DNA of 64,000 nt from Filimonas effusa (GCF_004118675.1 NZ_SDHZ01000001.1:124001-188000); one strand, 5' to 3'; shown: positions 44,256 through 56,154, numbered from the stretch's first letter. The notes: a model not told the origin generated them from the letters alone. Numbers and translations are program-made.

Positions 44256-45698
44256 TTATCCTACGCTGCCTTCGAGGCTTATAGCCAGCAGCTTCTGCGC
44301 TTCAACGGCAAATTCCATCGGTAACTGGTTCATTACCTCTTTCGCAAAACCATTGATGATGAGCGCTACAGCCGTTTCTGTATCTATGCCACGCTGGTTG
44401 CAGTAGAAGATCTGGTCTTCTCCCACTTTTGAAGTGGTAGCTTCATGTTCTACAGTAGCTGTATTGTTTTTTACTTCTATATAAGGAAAGGTGTGTGCAC
44501 CGCATTTGTCGCCTAATAACAGGGAGTCGCACTGGGAGTAGTTACGTGCATTGGTTGCTTTCTTCGCTACATGTACCAGCCCGCGATAGCTGTTATTGCT
44601 GAATCCGGCAGAAATACCTTTCGATACAATACGGCTCTTGGTATTCTTGCCCAGGTGCTGCATTTTGGTACCGGTATCGGCCTGCTGGAAATTATTGGTA
44701 ACGGCTACAGAATAGAATTCACCAATAGAGTTATCGCCTTTCAGGATAACACTGGGGTATTTCCAGGTAATGGATGAACCTGTTTCTACCTGTGTCCAGG
44801 AGATCTTGGCATTATCGTAGCAAATACCACGTTTGGTAACGAAGTTGTAAATACCGCCTTTACCTTCTTTATCTCCGGGATACCAGTTCTGTACAGTAGA
44901 ATATTTTATTTCAGCATTGTCCTGTGCAATCAGTTCCACTACGGCGGCATGCAGCTGGTTCTCATCACGCATAGGCGCTGTACAACCTTCGAGATAGCTA
45001 ACATAACTGCCTGCTTCCGCTACAATAAGTGTACGTTCAAACTGACCGGTATTTTCCGCATTGATACGGAAATAGGTAGACAACTCCATGGGGCAACGAA
45101 CACCCGCAGGAATGTAACAGAACGACCCGTCACTGAAAACAGCCGCATTCAATGCCGAAAAATAGTTATCAGTAGCAGGAACCACCGATCCCAGGTACTT
45201 TTTGATCAGTTCGGGATGTTCCTTGATGGCTTCACTGATAGAACAGAAAATGATGCCCTGCTCCGCCAGTTCCTTTTTAAAAGTGGTGGCAATAGAAACA
45301 CTGTCAATAACGGCATCCACTGCAACGCCCGAAATACGCTTTTGTTCGTCTAATGAGATTCCCAGTTTGTCGAAGGTTTTTCTCAATTCAGGATCAATAT
45401 CGTCCAGGCTTTCCACTTTTGGCTTTTGTTTAGGGGCGGAATAGTAGATAATGTCCTGATAATCAATAGGAGGGTAGTTGATGTTTGCCCAATCCGGTTC
45501 TTCCATCTTCAACCACTGGCGGTAGGCTTTTAAGCGCCACTCCAGCATCCATTCCGGCTCATTTTTCTTTGCAGAGATAAAGCGGATTGTACTTTCATCA
45601 AGCCCTTTGGGAGCCTCATCTGCTTCAATGTCGGTAACAAAGCCGTACTTATAATCACTGAGAACCGTTTGTTCAATCGTACTAAGATTATCTTCCAT
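44256..45698 (-). CDS. sufB: Fe-S scaffold protein SufB
   Basis: A 480-residue SufB, the main cluster-building subunit. The C-terminal region carries [53 protein letters not shown], including the conserved Cys and Glu. In-frame ATGs exist at 45734 and 45722, but the -7 box at 45737-45744 would then leave almost no leader; the ATG at 45698 fits both the promoter and the family N-terminus ([10 protein letters not shown]...[10 protein letters not shown]). First gene of the operon. Confidence 0.95.
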   Translation of the reverse strand: MEDNLSTIEQTVLSDYKYGFVTDIEADEAPKGLDESTIRFISAKKNEPEWMLEWRLKAYRQWLKMEEPDWANINYPPIDYQDIIYYSAPKQKPKVESLDDIDPELRKTFDKLGISLDEQKRISGVAVDAVIDSVSIATTFKKELAEQGIIFCSISEAIKEHPELIKKYLGSVVPATDNYFSALNAAVFSDGSFCYIPAGVRCPMELSTYFRINAENTGQFERTLIVAEAGSYVSYLEGCTAPMRDENQLHAAVVELIAQDNAEIKYSTVQNWYPGDKEGKGGIYNFVTKRGICYDNAKISWTQVETGSSITWKYPSVILKGDNSIGEFYSVAVTNNFQQADTGTKMQHLGKNTKSRIVSKGISAGFSNNSYRGLVHVAKKATNARNYSQCDSLLLGDKCGAHTFPYIEVKNNTATVEHEATTSKVGEDQIFYCNQRGIDTETAVALIINGFAKEVMNQLPMEFAVEAQKLLAISLEGSVG

Positions 45699-45736
45699 AT
45701 CAAATAAATGCTTTTGATTCATGCCTAAGCACACTG

Positions 45737-45744
45737 CAAAGGTA
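45737..45744 (-). promoter_or_regulatory. -7 element of the suf operon (TACCTTTG)
   Basis: TACCTTTG followed by C on the minus strand matches TAnnTTTG and is identical to the element before era. It lies 38 nt upstream of the chosen sufB ATG. The -33 region is only T-rich. Confidence 0.55.
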
Positions 45745-45936
45745 GGAATGAATTTGTACTAAAAAGTATAAACAGGGTCGTAAAATGAATTTTTCCGTTA
45801 AAAAGGCCACAAAAGTAGTGCCCCGGCGCCGGAAATGGAATTGTTGGCAGCAGAAACTGGGGGAATGTTGCAAACGCCCTAAATAAGTTGTAACATTGCT
45901 CCGGTCGCAATTACAACCCGCTTTTAAAAACATCCT

Positions 45937-47355
45937 ATGCGCCAACACTTTTTGATAACCTTATTGCTGGCAGCTTTTTGTTGCTGCGCCAGCTTATGCC
46001 AGGTACAGGCCCAGGACAGCCTGGCCAAAGTAACAGACGCCTACCTGAATGCCGTAACCGGGAAATCCGAAAAAATAAATGCGAAATTGGAACAGGCTTC
46101 CGGTAAGCTGTTATCAAAAATGCAGCGCCAGGAGACAAAACTTTACCGCAAGCTGGCTAAAAAGGATTCTGTTAAAGCCCGTCAGATGCTGGAAAGCGCA
46201 AACGGCAAATACCAGCAACTGCAGCAAAAGCTGAAAGACCTGCTCAACGGCAAAAAAATACCTTATATATCTTCTCTTGATACCATGACCACCTCGCTTT
46301 CTTTCCTGAAAGGAAAAGAGCTGGGGGCCGGCCAGGCCGGTAAACTTGCAGAGGCCAGTAAAGCGGTGGATAATTTATCCGGCACACTGGCACAATCGGA
46401 ACAGATCAACGCATTTATAAAAGAACGGCAGCAGCAATTGAAAGAACAGTTGTCGAAGTATGATATGGGTAAGCAGCTGAAAAGCATTAATAAAGAAGTA
46501 TACTATTACCAGCAACAGGTACAGGAATACAAGGCGTTGCTGAAAGACAGGAAGAAAATGGAAGAAAAGGCGCTGGGACTTTTACGGGAGTCGCCGGTAT
46601 TCAAGGATTTCATGAAGAAGAACAGTTATCTCTCCCGGTTATTCCCGGCCACGCCGGGCAGCAGCAACGGCACAGGCATGGCCGGACTGCAAACCAGAGC
46701 GCAGGTACAGCAACTCATCAGCCAGCGCTTAGGTGCTTCTGCGGCGGCGGCAGGTGGTGCCAACCCGTTGCAAAGCCAGCTGCAGGCAGCGCAGGGACAG
46801 TTGGATCAGTTAAAAGATAAGGTGAATAAACTGGGCGGCGGCAGCAGTGATATGACAATGCCGGAAGGTTTCAAGCCTAATAACCAGCGTACTAAAAGTT
46901 TTTTACAACGTATTGAATTTGGCTTCAATGTTCAAAGCCAGGGCAGTAACAACTTCCTGCCCTCTATCAGCGATATGGCTTTAACAGCGGGCTATAAGCT
47001 CAGCGATAAGAGTATTATCGGTTTGGGTGCTTCTTATAAAATGGGCTGGGGCAAGCCTTTTAACGATATCCGCCTCAGCAGCGAAGGAGTAGGGCTGCGG
47101 TCTTTTATAGATGTGAAGGCCAAAGGAAGCATCTGGATCACCGGCGGTTATGAAATGAACTACCTGCAGGCGTTTGCGAAAGTAGAAGATCTGCGAAAGC
47201 CCGACGCATGGCAAAAAAGCGGGTTACTGGGCCTTACCAAAAAATATAAAATAGGCAAGAAGCAGGGCAATCTGCAGTTGCTCTGGGATTTCCTCAGCTA
47301 TAGCCAGGTGCCGAAGGCGCCGGCGCTGAAGTTCAGGGTAGGTTATACCCTGTAG
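45937..47355 (+). CDS. Secreted coiled-coil protein with C-terminal barrel-like domain
   Basis: A 472-residue protein I cannot assign to a named family. It has a signal peptide (1-25, ends VQAQ), a long Lys/Gln/Glu-rich coiled-coil region (about 28-250), a Gly/Ala/Gln-rich linker (about 250-310), and a C-terminal part (about 318-472) with alternating strands and aromatic residues (RIEFGFNVQSQG...LKFRVGYTL) typical of an outer-membrane barrel. It precedes the two RHS genes on the same strand by 124 bp and could help export or anchor them (inference from position only). Confidence 0.75.
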   Translation: MRQHFLITLLLAAFCCCASLCQVQAQDSLAKVTDAYLNAVTGKSEKINAKLEQASGKLLSKMQRQETKLYRKLAKKDSVKARQMLESANGKYQQLQQKLKDLLNGKKIPYISSLDTMTTSLSFLKGKELGAGQAGKLAEASKAVDNLSGTLAQSEQINAFIKERQQQLKEQLSKYDMGKQLKSINKEVYYYQQQVQEYKALLKDRKKMEEKALGLLRESPVFKDFMKKNSYLSRLFPATPGSSNGTGMAGLQTRAQVQQLISQRLGASAAAAGGANPLQSQLQAAQGQLDQLKDKVNKLGGGSSDMTMPEGFKPNNQRTKSFLQRIEFGFNVQSQGSNNFLPSISDMALTAGYKLSDKSIIGLGASYKMGWGKPFNDIRLSSEGVGLRSFIDVKAKGSIWITGGYEMNYLQAFAKVEDLRKPDAWQKSGLLGLTKKYKIGKKQGNLQLLWDFLSYSQVPKAPALKFRVGYTL

Positions 47356-47479
47356 CTTATTTATCTGTTACCACTATGATAGAACTTTTATTTGGCCGAA
47401 TGGCGGGATAAAGCACGTTATTATTTCCACCTGTTTACAACGCAGGTGAATGGCTATTTTAATAATTTATTGAAAGGAT

Positions 47480-50400
47480 ATGAAAACACTTCTATCAGGT
47501 CTCTTGTTGCTGCTATGTTTTGTCGTTGGTCATTTGGCGTATGCTCAGGATGCCAAAATCTCGTTGCCTCAAATAGTGCCTGCATCTCCCAATGCTGCTG
47601 AAATTGGACGGTATGGTGCCATGGACGTAGGATTCCAGACAGGTTCTGCAAATGTTCAGATTCCATTGTTTTCATTGGAAGGCGGCAATGTGCCGGTAGC
47701 GCTGAATTATTCAACAGGAGGTGTGAGAGTTGACCAGGTAGCATCAAGATCTGGTTTAGGGTGGCTGCTCTCGGCAGGCGGTGCCATTGTCAGAAATGTA
47801 AATGGTAAACCCGATGAATTAAGCACAAGGCTTTATCCTAATATAACCGTAGTAGATAATGCCTTGTTGAATGTGTTAAGGGAGTTGTCGAGGTCATCGT
47901 CGTATTCAGATTCGGAGCCAGATATGTTTGTATTCAATTTCGCTGGTTTTAGCGGCAAGTTTATACTTGATGGAGATAAGAAACCTATGCTTATTCCTCA
48001 CAACAATCTTAAAATCCAATGTGCTACCGATTTATCGTCGATAGTGATCACAGCGCCTGATGGCAGTATATACCGGTTTGCTGATGTGGAGAATTCTGTA
48101 ATCGAAACAGCTTGTTATGGTGAACCACTGGTGAGTCCCGGACAACGTGTGCCTACTGCCTGGTATTTGTCGGATATTACGTTGCCCAATAATGAAAAGG
48201 TGACATTCCAGTATTCTGATTGCTTTTTCACTACAATGACAGGGATACAGGAAGTGGTAACCAGGACTTTGGATGCAGAAAATGGTTCAGTTTGTACGCA
48301 AAAATGTGCTGTTGTAAGCTCGCGCCAAACCTGCAGAACTGATGTTACTTCCTTTGCCAAGCTGCTTACAGCGGCAACCTTCCGTTCTTCCAAAATTACC
48401 TTCGAATATATCGACCGCTTAGATGTACCTGGAGATAAGCTATTCAGCAAAATAGTTTTGTGGCAGGATGACCAGGTCGTAAAAGAGACCGAACTACTCT
48501 ATATGTATGGCATGTCCGATCCTCCTGCTGCTGGCACAGACTTGTACGCGCAAAATCATTTAAAGTACCGGCCATATCTGCAATATGTGGTAGAAAAAGG
48601 AAATGATCGGGCTGAAGTAAGACGGCATACGTTCGAATATAATGATATAAATGCATTGCCTCATCGTTTGTCGACTGCACAGGATCATTACGGCTATTAT
48701 AATGGTAAAACAAGCAATTCAGGCTATGTCGCGAAACCAGAGGATCCGGAGGATGAGAAAAAATTACCACTTGCAAGGGCAGATAGAAATGTCTATTCTG
48801 ATTATGCGGGAAAGGGGGCCTTGCAGAAAATTATTTACCCGACAGGAGGTTCCCTGGAAATCGGCTACGAAGGCAATACCTTCCGGACTTCAAAACTTTT
48901 GCCACCACCAACACAGCTCGTATCGGTCAGCATTGCACAACCGGCATCGGTGGGACAAACCAAGAATTCTGCGGTGTTCACTATTCCGGGGCGGGACGAA
49001 CGCAGTGTTTGGGGGCAGGACTATCTTTCGGGAGGTGTTTTAGTTGGTGTTGGTGATGACGGCAGTGCACCTGTAGATGAAATAACGGGTCTTATGATGA
49101 TGGAGATAGTAGAGTATTCTACTAACAGGACTATTTATGGCAACATCTTTAAGTTAGGTGATAACCTGGACATGAAAACAGACATGCTACAGGCAGGGGT
49201 AAGTTATTTTATCAGGATAACTGTTTTGCATGCGAATGCCAACATACGAAGATATTCTGCCAACGTTAAATATATTTCCGGACATGCGCAAACAATTGAA
49301 GTAAACGAGCCGACAGGAGGAGTCCGGGTACAAAAGATTGTAAAAAAAGATGGACTAGGACATAACGAAATACGGCATATTTCCTATGCCGCATTAGCGA
49401 CGCCTAATGTTTCTTCAGGAGTGGGTAGTGTTCCTATAGTCAGGCAAACCATGACAAATGCACAACTGGCGCAATGTGGCATTGAGCTTACTCAAATGGA
49501 TGTATTGTATTGTAAAAGTGAGGTGGGATATTCAAATGCTTTAAATAATTTATACCTCTATGGTCAGAATCATGTTTACTATTCTGATGTAGTAGAAAGT
49601 ATCGGTGATAATTATGAAGGTGGTGGCATTGCTCATAAATATGAAGTACAAAGGGATGCACCTTCGCGGCCTAAACTTTGGCAAAGTTTTGCGCCGGCGG
49701 TTAAAAACTCCAATACGGGACATTTGAACGGAATGGAATTAGAGCAGTTGGTCTTTAAAATGGTTGATGAGCAGGTTGTTCCATGTAAAAAAATAGTGAA
49801 TACCTATAAAGTTGACAGTGCAGTGGATTTATCTGTACCTGCTTATTATGTAAATAAGCGTTATGATTTTCCCAAGTCCAGTACACCCGTAGATCTTGTT
49901 GAGTTTAGTGGATATGAAGTGCAGGAATATGCCTTTTATAGCCGTTGGACTTATAAAAGTAAAACGATAGAAACAGATTATAGTTCAGATGGAGTTGCTA
50001 CGCTGGAAACTACTAAGAATTATGGTTTCACTAACAAACAGCATACTCAGGTCTCCTATGAAAATACTACAGCCAGTGATGGCAGCGCTTTAAACGCTGC
50101 GTATGCATATCCGCATGAAATGGTTGCCAATGGAGAAGATGCTGACGGAACTTACCAGGAGATGGTTAACAGGAACATGGTAAGTCCTGTTATTAAAAAA
50201 ACAAGCAAGCGGAATGATATTATTACAAATATCGTGTTTGCCGAATATTCCAGGCCGGTTGCCGGGTTGTGTCTACCCCGATTAGTAAAAGAGTTTAGTC
50301 CTGTCGATAATAAATGGCATACCCGTGTCAACTATCTTAAATATGATTCTAAAGCTAATGTGCTAAGTGCTTCAGAAAACGAGAATGTGTTGAATACCTA

Positions 50401-51571
50401 TATCTATGGGTACGGACAAACCTTGCCTATCGCCAAGGTGTTGAATGCAGCTAGTGATCAGGTCGCATATACTTCTTTTGAAAGCAATAGTAATGGGAAC
50501 TGGAGTTTTGGGTATAGTTTGAGCACTAATGCTGCTGTAACCGGAATTTATTGCTACGACCTGGTTGGCGGATTGTCGAAACCTAATCTTTCTGAAAGTA
50601 CTGTTTATGTTGTTTCCTATTGGAGTAATAGTAGTAGTCCTTATAATATAACCGGCAGTTTTCAATATAAAACGGGTAAGAGCATTGGGGACTGGCGGTA
50701 TTACGAACACCGGGTGAAAAACGTTTCGAGTGTGAGCATTACAGGAACTGGGCTTATTGATGAGGTGAGATTATATCCTGAAGGGGCATTGATGAGTACC
50801 TATACTTACAGGTTGCCCTTTGGCGTCTCTAGTATAGGCTCCGATAACGGCAGAATTGCGTACTATGAATATGAGCCATTTGGCAGGTTCAGCCTGGAGA
50901 AAAATGAAGATGGTAATATTGTTAGAAAGGTTTGCTATAGCTATTATGGTTATGCTTCCAATTGTATGCCTCTGTTTAAAAACACCCCCCGTTCAGAAAC
51001 AGTTACAAGAAAAAACTGCGCTTCAGGATATATAGGTACATCGGTGGTATATAGTGTGCCTGCTGGGAAATATACTTCAGATGTAAGTCAGGATGACGCC
51101 GATCTAAAAGCAATAAATGAGATTACGTTGATGGGGCAGAGCTATGCCAACACGAATGCTACATGTCTCTTTGTCTATAAGAATGAGCCACAGTCTAAGA
51201 ATTTTGTGAAGCAATGTGATGTTGGCTATATAGGCAGTTCTGTTCTTTACTCCGTAGCCGAAGGAACGTATACATCAACCATAAGTATCTTGGATGCCAA
51301 CCAGAAAGCCTTGGCGGATATAGCAGCAAATGGACAGAATAATGCGAATCAGAAGGGAATCTGTACTGTGGTTTGTAATGCTGAAACCTGTAATGGCGTA
51401 AATCAAAAATGTATTAAAGGGGTTTGTGAAACAGGAAAGCGTATTAATACTGATAGCTATGAACTGGGCTCCCGATGGGTATGCGTGTATCACTATCAAT
51501 GGAGTGACGGCACCATTAGCGAAGACTATATGCAATTGTCAACCAGTCGCTGTGCATTAGGCGCTATGTAA
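47480..51571 (+). CDS. RHS-like secreted protein A with DUF5977 repeats
   Basis: A 1363-residue exported protein. A signal peptide (1-23) is followed by an SpvB/RHS-like N-terminus (about 25-110, LPQIVPASPNAAEIGRYG...LNYSTGGVRVDQVASRSGLGWLLSAGGAIVR) and a long region of weak YD-type beta repeats (about 110-1160). Two DUF5977 repeats sit at about 1167-1232 and 1234-1297, each with a Cys, GYIG[TS]SV, YT-S and a closing Cys. A Cys-rich C-terminus ends the protein. It lacks the RHS-associated core and any toxin-like tip. It is 35 nt upstream of RHS protein B, so both are probably made together. By analogy with TcB/TcC it may form half of a hollow shell; that is a hypothesis. Confidence 0.82.
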   Translation: MKTLLSGLLLLLCFVVGHLAYAQDAKISLPQIVPASPNAAEIGRYGAMDVGFQTGSANVQIPLFSLEGGNVPVALNYSTGGVRVDQVASRSGLGWLLSAGGAIVRNVNGKPDELSTRLYPNITVVDNALLNVLRELSRSSSYSDSEPDMFVFNFAGFSGKFILDGDKKPMLIPHNNLKIQCATDLSSIVITAPDGSIYRFADVENSVIETACYGEPLVSPGQRVPTAWYLSDITLPNNEKVTFQYSDCFFTTMTGIQEVVTRTLDAENGSVCTQKCAVVSSRQTCRTDVTSFAKLLTAATFRSSKITFEYIDRLDVPGDKLFSKIVLWQDDQVVKETELLYMYGMSDPPAAGTDLYAQNHLKYRPYLQYVVEKGNDRAEVRRHTFEYNDINALPHRLSTAQDHYGYYNGKTSNSGYVAKPEDPEDEKKLPLARADRNVYSDYAGKGALQKIIYPTGGSLEIGYEGNTFRTSKLLPPPTQLVSVSIAQPASVGQTKNSAVFTIPGRDERSVWGQDYLSGGVLVGVGDDGSAPVDEITGLMMMEIVEYSTNRTIYGNIFKLGDNLDMKTDMLQAGVSYFIRITVLHANANIRRYSANVKYISGHAQTIEVNEPTGGVRVQKIVKKDGLGHNEIRHISYAALATPNVSSGVGSVPIVRQTMTNAQLAQCGIELTQMDVLYCKSEVGYSNALNNLYLYGQNHVYYSDVVESIGDNYEGGGIAHKYEVQRDAPSRPKLWQSFAPAVKNSNTGHLNGMELEQLVFKMVDEQVVPCKKIVNTYKVDSAVDLSVPAYYVNKRYDFPKSSTPVDLVEFSGYEVQEYAFYSRWTYKSKTIETDYSSDGVATLETTKNYGFTNKQHTQVSYENTTASDGSALNAAYAYPHEMVANGEDADGTYQEMVNRNMVSPVIKKTSKRNDIITNIVFAEYSRPVAGLCLPRLVKEFSPVDNKWHTRVNYLKYDSKANVLSASENENVLNTYIYGYGQTLPIAKVLNAASDQVAYTSFESNSNGNWSFGYSLSTNAAVTGIYCYDLVGGLSKPNLSESTVYVVSYWSNSSSPYNITGSFQYKTGKSIGDWRYYEHRVKNVSSVSITGTGLIDEVRLYPEGALMSTYTYRLPFGVSSIGSDNGRIAYYEYEPFGRFSLEKNEDGNIVRKVCYSYYGYASNCMPLFKNTPRSETVTRKNCASGYIGTSVVYSVPAGKYTSDVSQDDADLKAINEITLMGQSYANTNATCLFVYKNEPQSKNFVKQCDVGYIGSSVLYSVAEGTYTSTISILDANQKALADIAANGQNNANQKGICTVVCNAETCNGVNQKCIKGVCETGKRINTDSYELGSRWVCVYHYQWSDGTISEDYMQLSTSRCALGAM

Positions 51572-51606
51572 TGTTAATACCAGCTATAACCTTTTAAAAC
51601 AGACTT

Positions 51607-54600
51607 ATGTTTATTATAAAAGTTAGGGTTCAGCAATTTGTATTATTGATCTGCCTGCTGTTCCTGATACCGGCGAAACAGTTGGTAGCTCAGAATAAAC
51701 CGGCAGCCAATGCTGTTCCGGTAGCAAGTTCTGTAAATCCTAAGCCGGCAGCCTATCCTGATGCACCTGTTATTAATTATGTCCGGACCTGGCAACCACT
51801 AACTCCCATGACTACCGAACAGGCTGTATGGGGCGGTAGCGCTGAAATGGTGCTGCAAACGACACAGTATACCGATGGTCTTGGGCGGCCGATACAAACA
51901 GTATCCCGCAGCATTACCCCTGCACATCAGGATTTGGTAGCTCCTGTATTATATGATAATCTGGGGCGTGAGATGTATAAATACCTCCCTTATGCCGGCG
52001 AGAGCCAGGGTAATTTCAAACAGGATCCCTTTGAGCAGCAAAAGGATTTTATGCAGGGAATGTATCCCGGCGAACAGGTGTATTATAGCAAAACTGATTA
52101 TGAGGCATCTCCTTTAAACCGGGTGCTTAAAACCAGTGCTCCCGGCAATAGCTGGGCGGGCAACAACAGGGGAGTGGCTACCAGTTACGAAGTAGCAGGA
52201 GCGCAGGAGGTTTGTGTCTGGCGTATTGGCCTTGCAGAAGGCAGTGTGCCTGGCTTTCATGGCTACTATCCGGAAGCTTCACTTCATCGTACGGTTTCCT
52301 CCGACGAAAGCGGAAAGCGTATGGTTTCATATACCGATAAAGAAGGGCTGATAGTATTGAAGAAAGTTGAGATTGGCACGAATAATCCAGGCATAACCAC
52401 CCACCAGGGATGGCTATGTACGTATTATGTATACGACGATTTAAACCAACTGCGTTTTGTAATGCCCCCGCTGGCGGTGGAGGAATTTGAAAAAGTTGAC
52501 TGGAATATTTCAAATCAATCGGGAAACATAAGGGAACTATGCTTTCAATACAGCTATGATGGTCGCCGTAGAATGAATGCCAAAAAAGTGCCTGGATCAG
52601 ATTGGCAATTTTTGATTTATGACCAGCGCGACCGGCTGGTATTTACACAGGATGGCAATATGCGTTCAAAACAACAATGGCTGACTACTATTTATGACCA
52701 ACTGAATCGTCCGGTTCAGACTGGCATGTTATATGGCGGTAGCCGTGCTGATCTGGAGGCATATGCATCGGGCTATAATACCACTACTTCCGGTACAACT
52801 AATGGACAAACAGCAGGATCTCCAAAAGTGTTGTATATAAATGCACATGATGGACGCTCTTTGTACCAGGCAACTGAAGTAATTGTTTTTGAAAATGGGA
52901 TGGACGCCTCTGGTGAATTTGAAGCGGCTATTATTAATGCTGATGGACAGGCCTTTGCCTCAAGACAGCAGATGAGTATGGATCTAATAAATTCATTGCC
53001 GGCCTGGGCCTCCAAATATATTCCCCTGACATTTAATTATTACGATAACTATGACTGGACCAATAAACGATATGATCCTACTAATAATAACAAGCTGGGT
53101 ATAGGTAGTAATAGCTATGGCGAACCATTGCCTGCTACTACTATGGAGCAGGTAACGGGGCTTTTAACGGGAGGGCGTGTGCGTGTGTTGGAAGACCCCA
53201 ATGACTTAGACAAGGGCGCCTGGCTGGAAACTGCTAACTTCTATGACAGCAAAGACCGGCTGGTCCAGGTGCAGTCTGCTAACTACAAAGGTGGGGTAGA
53301 TGTTACAACCAGTCGTTATGACTTTGCTGGCAAGCAGATCAGCAATTATATCGTACACAATAATCCCAGTGGTAACACCAGCAACCGCATTTATACTGAA
53401 ATGGACTATGATCATGGTGGCCGCCTGGTGGAGGTTAGAAAAATGCTGAACGACAATAACGAAACCCGCAGAGTGCTGGCACATCAGAAATATGATGAAC
53501 TTGGGCAATTGAAAAGGAAGGAGCTAGGCCAGCAAGCAATGGAAGACAACCGGAGCATTGCAACTGGTTTCCTGGAAACTCAGGATTATACTTATAACAT
53601 ACGAGGCTGGCTAAAGGGACTTAACTGGGAGGGATATAATCAGCAAGGTGCCCGCTCGGCTGTTAAAGCAGACCGTTGGTTTGGGTTGGATCTGAACTAC
53701 GACTGGGGATACGATCAGGATCAATATAATGGCAATATCGCAGGCATTCGCTGGCAAAGTAAAGGGGATGAGGCTGAACGTAGTTATGGGTATACCTATG
53801 ACAATGCCAGCCGATTGTTAAAAGCTGACTTTCTGCAGCGTAAAGATGATACATGGGGTATTAAAACTGCCGCCGGTACAGGTATTGATTTCTCTGTAAA
53901 AATGGGAGATGGAAATAATTATAATACTGCTTATGATGCCAACGGTAACATAAAGCAGATGCAGCAATGGGGGCTTATTACTGGCGGTACAAATGCACAG
54001 ATAGACGACCTGCAATACCACTATTTTGAAGATACCTATCGTAGTAATAAGTTGAGAGCTGTTGCCGATTTAGTAATAACGAAGTTTGGACTAGGTGATT
54101 TTGCCGATAAGAATACAGGGAGTGATGACTATGGCTATGATGCTAATGGTAATATGGTTACTGATAAAAATAAGGGACTTGATGGTCGTACAGGCAATGC
54201 GCTTTCTGCGGGTACTGACGCTATTATATACAATCATCTGAATCTTCCCTGGCAAATCTCCGTAAAACAAGAAGGCAGTAATGTATTGAAAGGTACAATT
54301 ACCTATATCTATGATGCCACTGGCAACAAATTAGAAAAACGGGTATCTGAACAACCTTCTGAGGGAAATGGACATGCCGAAAAACATACCTATACAACTT
54401 ATTTAGCAGGTCATGTATATGAGAATAATGTATTACAATTCTTTTCCCAGGAAGAAGGACGTATTCGCCCCAAACGTAACGGCGATAATGGTGAAACGAC
54501 TGGTGTTTATTATTATGACTATTTCTTAAAGGATCACCTGGGTAATATTCGTATGGTGTTGACCGATGAACATCAGACCGATTCCTACCCTGTAGCAAGT

Positions 54601-56151
54601 CTTGAATCGGCAACACTTGATAACGAAAAGCTTTACTACGATATTCCTTCCGATAGCCGGGTAACAGCCGGTAGCGTTAATTACCCTTATGCGGATGCAA
54701 ATAGCTATGTAGAACGTTTAAATGGAATTGGGTTTAAAACCGGTACTTCTATTATATTGAAAGTAATGGCTGGCGATAAAGTAAATATTTCTGCTAACAG
54801 TTGGTATGGCCAAAGCCCTTCTGCCAATACGCCGTCTGGTCTGTCCATCGCCAATCTTGTGGCTTCGTTGGCGGGTGGCATATCAGGTGCAGGAGCCGGC
54901 AGTCATAGTGCTTTGCAATTGCAGCAGGGAGGAAACCTGGAAAACGGGTTGACTAGTTTCCTGTCAGAAATGGTAAATTCTGATTATGCAAATAATGGCG
55001 CAGGTAAACCCAAAGCCTACCTTAACTATGTCTTATTTGATGAACAGCTTAATGCCGTAATTACAGGGGATGGCAAGAATTCTGGAGTAAGTGCTGTAGG
55101 CGTTGCCGGTGAATCGTATCCGCACATTATTGCTGGGCGCCCCATCACCCGCAATGGATATTTGTATATTTTTGTTTCCAATGAAACGCAGGGGACTAAT
55201 GTGGTATTCGATAACCTGCAGGTAACTCATATAAGAGGCGCTTTGAGTGAGGATACACATTATTATCCGTCTGGCTTAACGATGGCGGGGATATCTTCCA
55301 GGGCGGCTGGAAAATTACAGAACAGGCTGAAGTATAATGGTAAGGAATTGCAGAACGAGGAGTTTAGTGATGGCAGTGGAGTCGATTGGTATGATTATGG
55401 CGCTAGAATGTATGATCAACAAATTGGGAGGTGGCATGCCATTGACTTGGCAGCGGAGAAAATGAGAAGGCACTCTCCTTATAATTATGCGTTTGATAAT
55501 CCGATTTTATTTATTGATCCCGATGGAATGGCTCCCTTTACAGATTATTACAATCTAAATGGCAAAAAGGTAAAAAGCAGTGATGATGGTAAAACCGATA
55601 AAGTTCTTGTGTTGACTAACAGCAAAAAGGAAGGAGATGTAAATGCTGCCATTGAAAGTGGATATTTATTAAATAATCCTACAAACGAATTATCGTCAAA
55701 GCTTGAAGAATCATATACTAAGACAGAAGAAAAAGGTAATGAATCTTATTTTGAAGTCGGGAAACAGGGAGGACTTTCGAAAATAGTGGAGAGTAAGAAG
55801 GGACTGGTTAGCTATACCGATAGGGCGGAAGCAAGACGAGATTTAATATCAAAAGGAGAAACCTATTCTCTGGATGCTCATACGCATCCCTTAGAAAAAG
55901 ATGGCGACGGCAATATTACTACAGTTGGAACTCCTTCTCCTTCGGAAACCGATAAAAAAGGAGCAACTGCTACGCCTAGTATTGTATTGGGCTATCAGCA
56001 GCAGATCTTACCCGCTGATCCCGATAAACCTAATGGAGAGAAAAAGGTTGATACATTCAGAGTTATTGGTTTTTATAACTCTAATGGCTCCATTATCACG
56101 AAAAAGTTTTCGGAGTTTCAAGAAGCAATTAAAACTATCAACAAAAAGTAA
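51607..56151 (+). CDS. RHS polymorphic toxin-like protein B with JAB-like tip
   Basis: A 1514-residue exported protein. Signal peptide (1-29), then DUF6443 (about 45-190, YVRTWQP...[13 protein letters not shown]), YD/RHS repeats (about 190-1000), a further beta-rich region, and an RHS repeat-associated core (about 1214-1308) ending in DPDGM. The roughly 206-residue tip after it differs in composition (about 30% GC in one hand-counted line against about 45% in the repeat region). It contains H1425-T-H1427-P and S1446-E-T-D1449, the HxH...SxxD pattern of JAB/MPN metallopeptidases, with a possible upstream Glu in [12 protein letters not shown]. This fits the JAB-type polymorphic toxins of Bacteroidota. 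RHS assignment is certain; the peptidase is inferred. Confidence 0.88.
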   Translation: MFIIKVRVQQFVLLICLLFLIPAKQLVAQNKPAANAVPVASSVNPKPAAYPDAPVINYVRTWQPLTPMTTEQAVWGGSAEMVLQTTQYTDGLGRPIQTVSRSITPAHQDLVAPVLYDNLGREMYKYLPYAGESQGNFKQDPFEQQKDFMQGMYPGEQVYYSKTDYEASPLNRVLKTSAPGNSWAGNNRGVATSYEVAGAQEVCVWRIGLAEGSVPGFHGYYPEASLHRTVSSDESGKRMVSYTDKEGLIVLKKVEIGTNNPGITTHQGWLCTYYVYDDLNQLRFVMPPLAVEEFEKVDWNISNQSGNIRELCFQYSYDGRRRMNAKKVPGSDWQFLIYDQRDRLVFTQDGNMRSKQQWLTTIYDQLNRPVQTGMLYGGSRADLEAYASGYNTTTSGTTNGQTAGSPKVLYINAHDGRSLYQATEVIVFENGMDASGEFEAAIINADGQAFASRQQMSMDLINSLPAWASKYIPLTFNYYDNYDWTNKRYDPTNNNKLGIGSNSYGEPLPATTMEQVTGLLTGGRVRVLEDPNDLDKGAWLETANFYDSKDRLVQVQSANYKGGVDVTTSRYDFAGKQISNYIVHNNPSGNTSNRIYTEMDYDHGGRLVEVRKMLNDNNETRRVLAHQKYDELGQLKRKELGQQAMEDNRSIATGFLETQDYTYNIRGWLKGLNWEGYNQQGARSAVKADRWFGLDLNYDWGYDQDQYNGNIAGIRWQSKGDEAERSYGYTYDNASRLLKADFLQRKDDTWGIKTAAGTGIDFSVKMGDGNNYNTAYDANGNIKQMQQWGLITGGTNAQIDDLQYHYFEDTYRSNKLRAVADLVITKFGLGDFADKNTGSDDYGYDANGNMVTDKNKGLDGRTGNALSAGTDAIIYNHLNLPWQISVKQEGSNVLKGTITYIYDATGNKLEKRVSEQPSEGNGHAEKHTYTTYLAGHVYENNVLQFFSQEEGRIRPKRNGDNGETTGVYYYDYFLKDHLGNIRMVLTDEHQTDSYPVASLESATLDNEKLYYDIPSDSRVTAGSVNYPYADANSYVERLNGIGFKTGTSIILKVMAGDKVNISANSWYGQSPSANTPSGLSIANLVASLAGGISGAGAGSHSALQLQQGGNLENGLTSFLSEMVNSDYANNGAGKPKAYLNYVLFDEQLNAVITGDGKNSGVSAVGVAGESYPHIIAGRPITRNGYLYIFVSNETQGTNVVFDNLQVTHIRGALSEDTHYYPSGLTMAGISSRAAGKLQNRLKYNGKELQNEEFSDGSGVDWYDYGARMYDQQIGRWHAIDLAAEKMRRHSPYNYAFDNPILFIDPDGMAPFTDYYNLNGKKVKSSDDGKTDKVLVLTNSKKEGDVNAAIESGYLLNNPTNELSSKLEESYTKTEEKGNESYFEVGKQGGLSKIVESKKGLVSYTDRAEARRDLISKGETYSLDAHTHPLEKDGDGNITTVGTPSPSETDKKGATATPSIVLGYQQQILPADPDKPNGEKKVDTFRVIGFYNSNGSIITKKFSEFQEAIKTINKK

Positions 56152-56154
56152 TTT

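Noticed and set aside
45937-56151. T9SS C-terminal sorting domain on the exported proteins of the RHS cluster
   Set aside because: The C-termini show no typical T9SS sorting pattern, so the export route beyond the signal peptide remains open.
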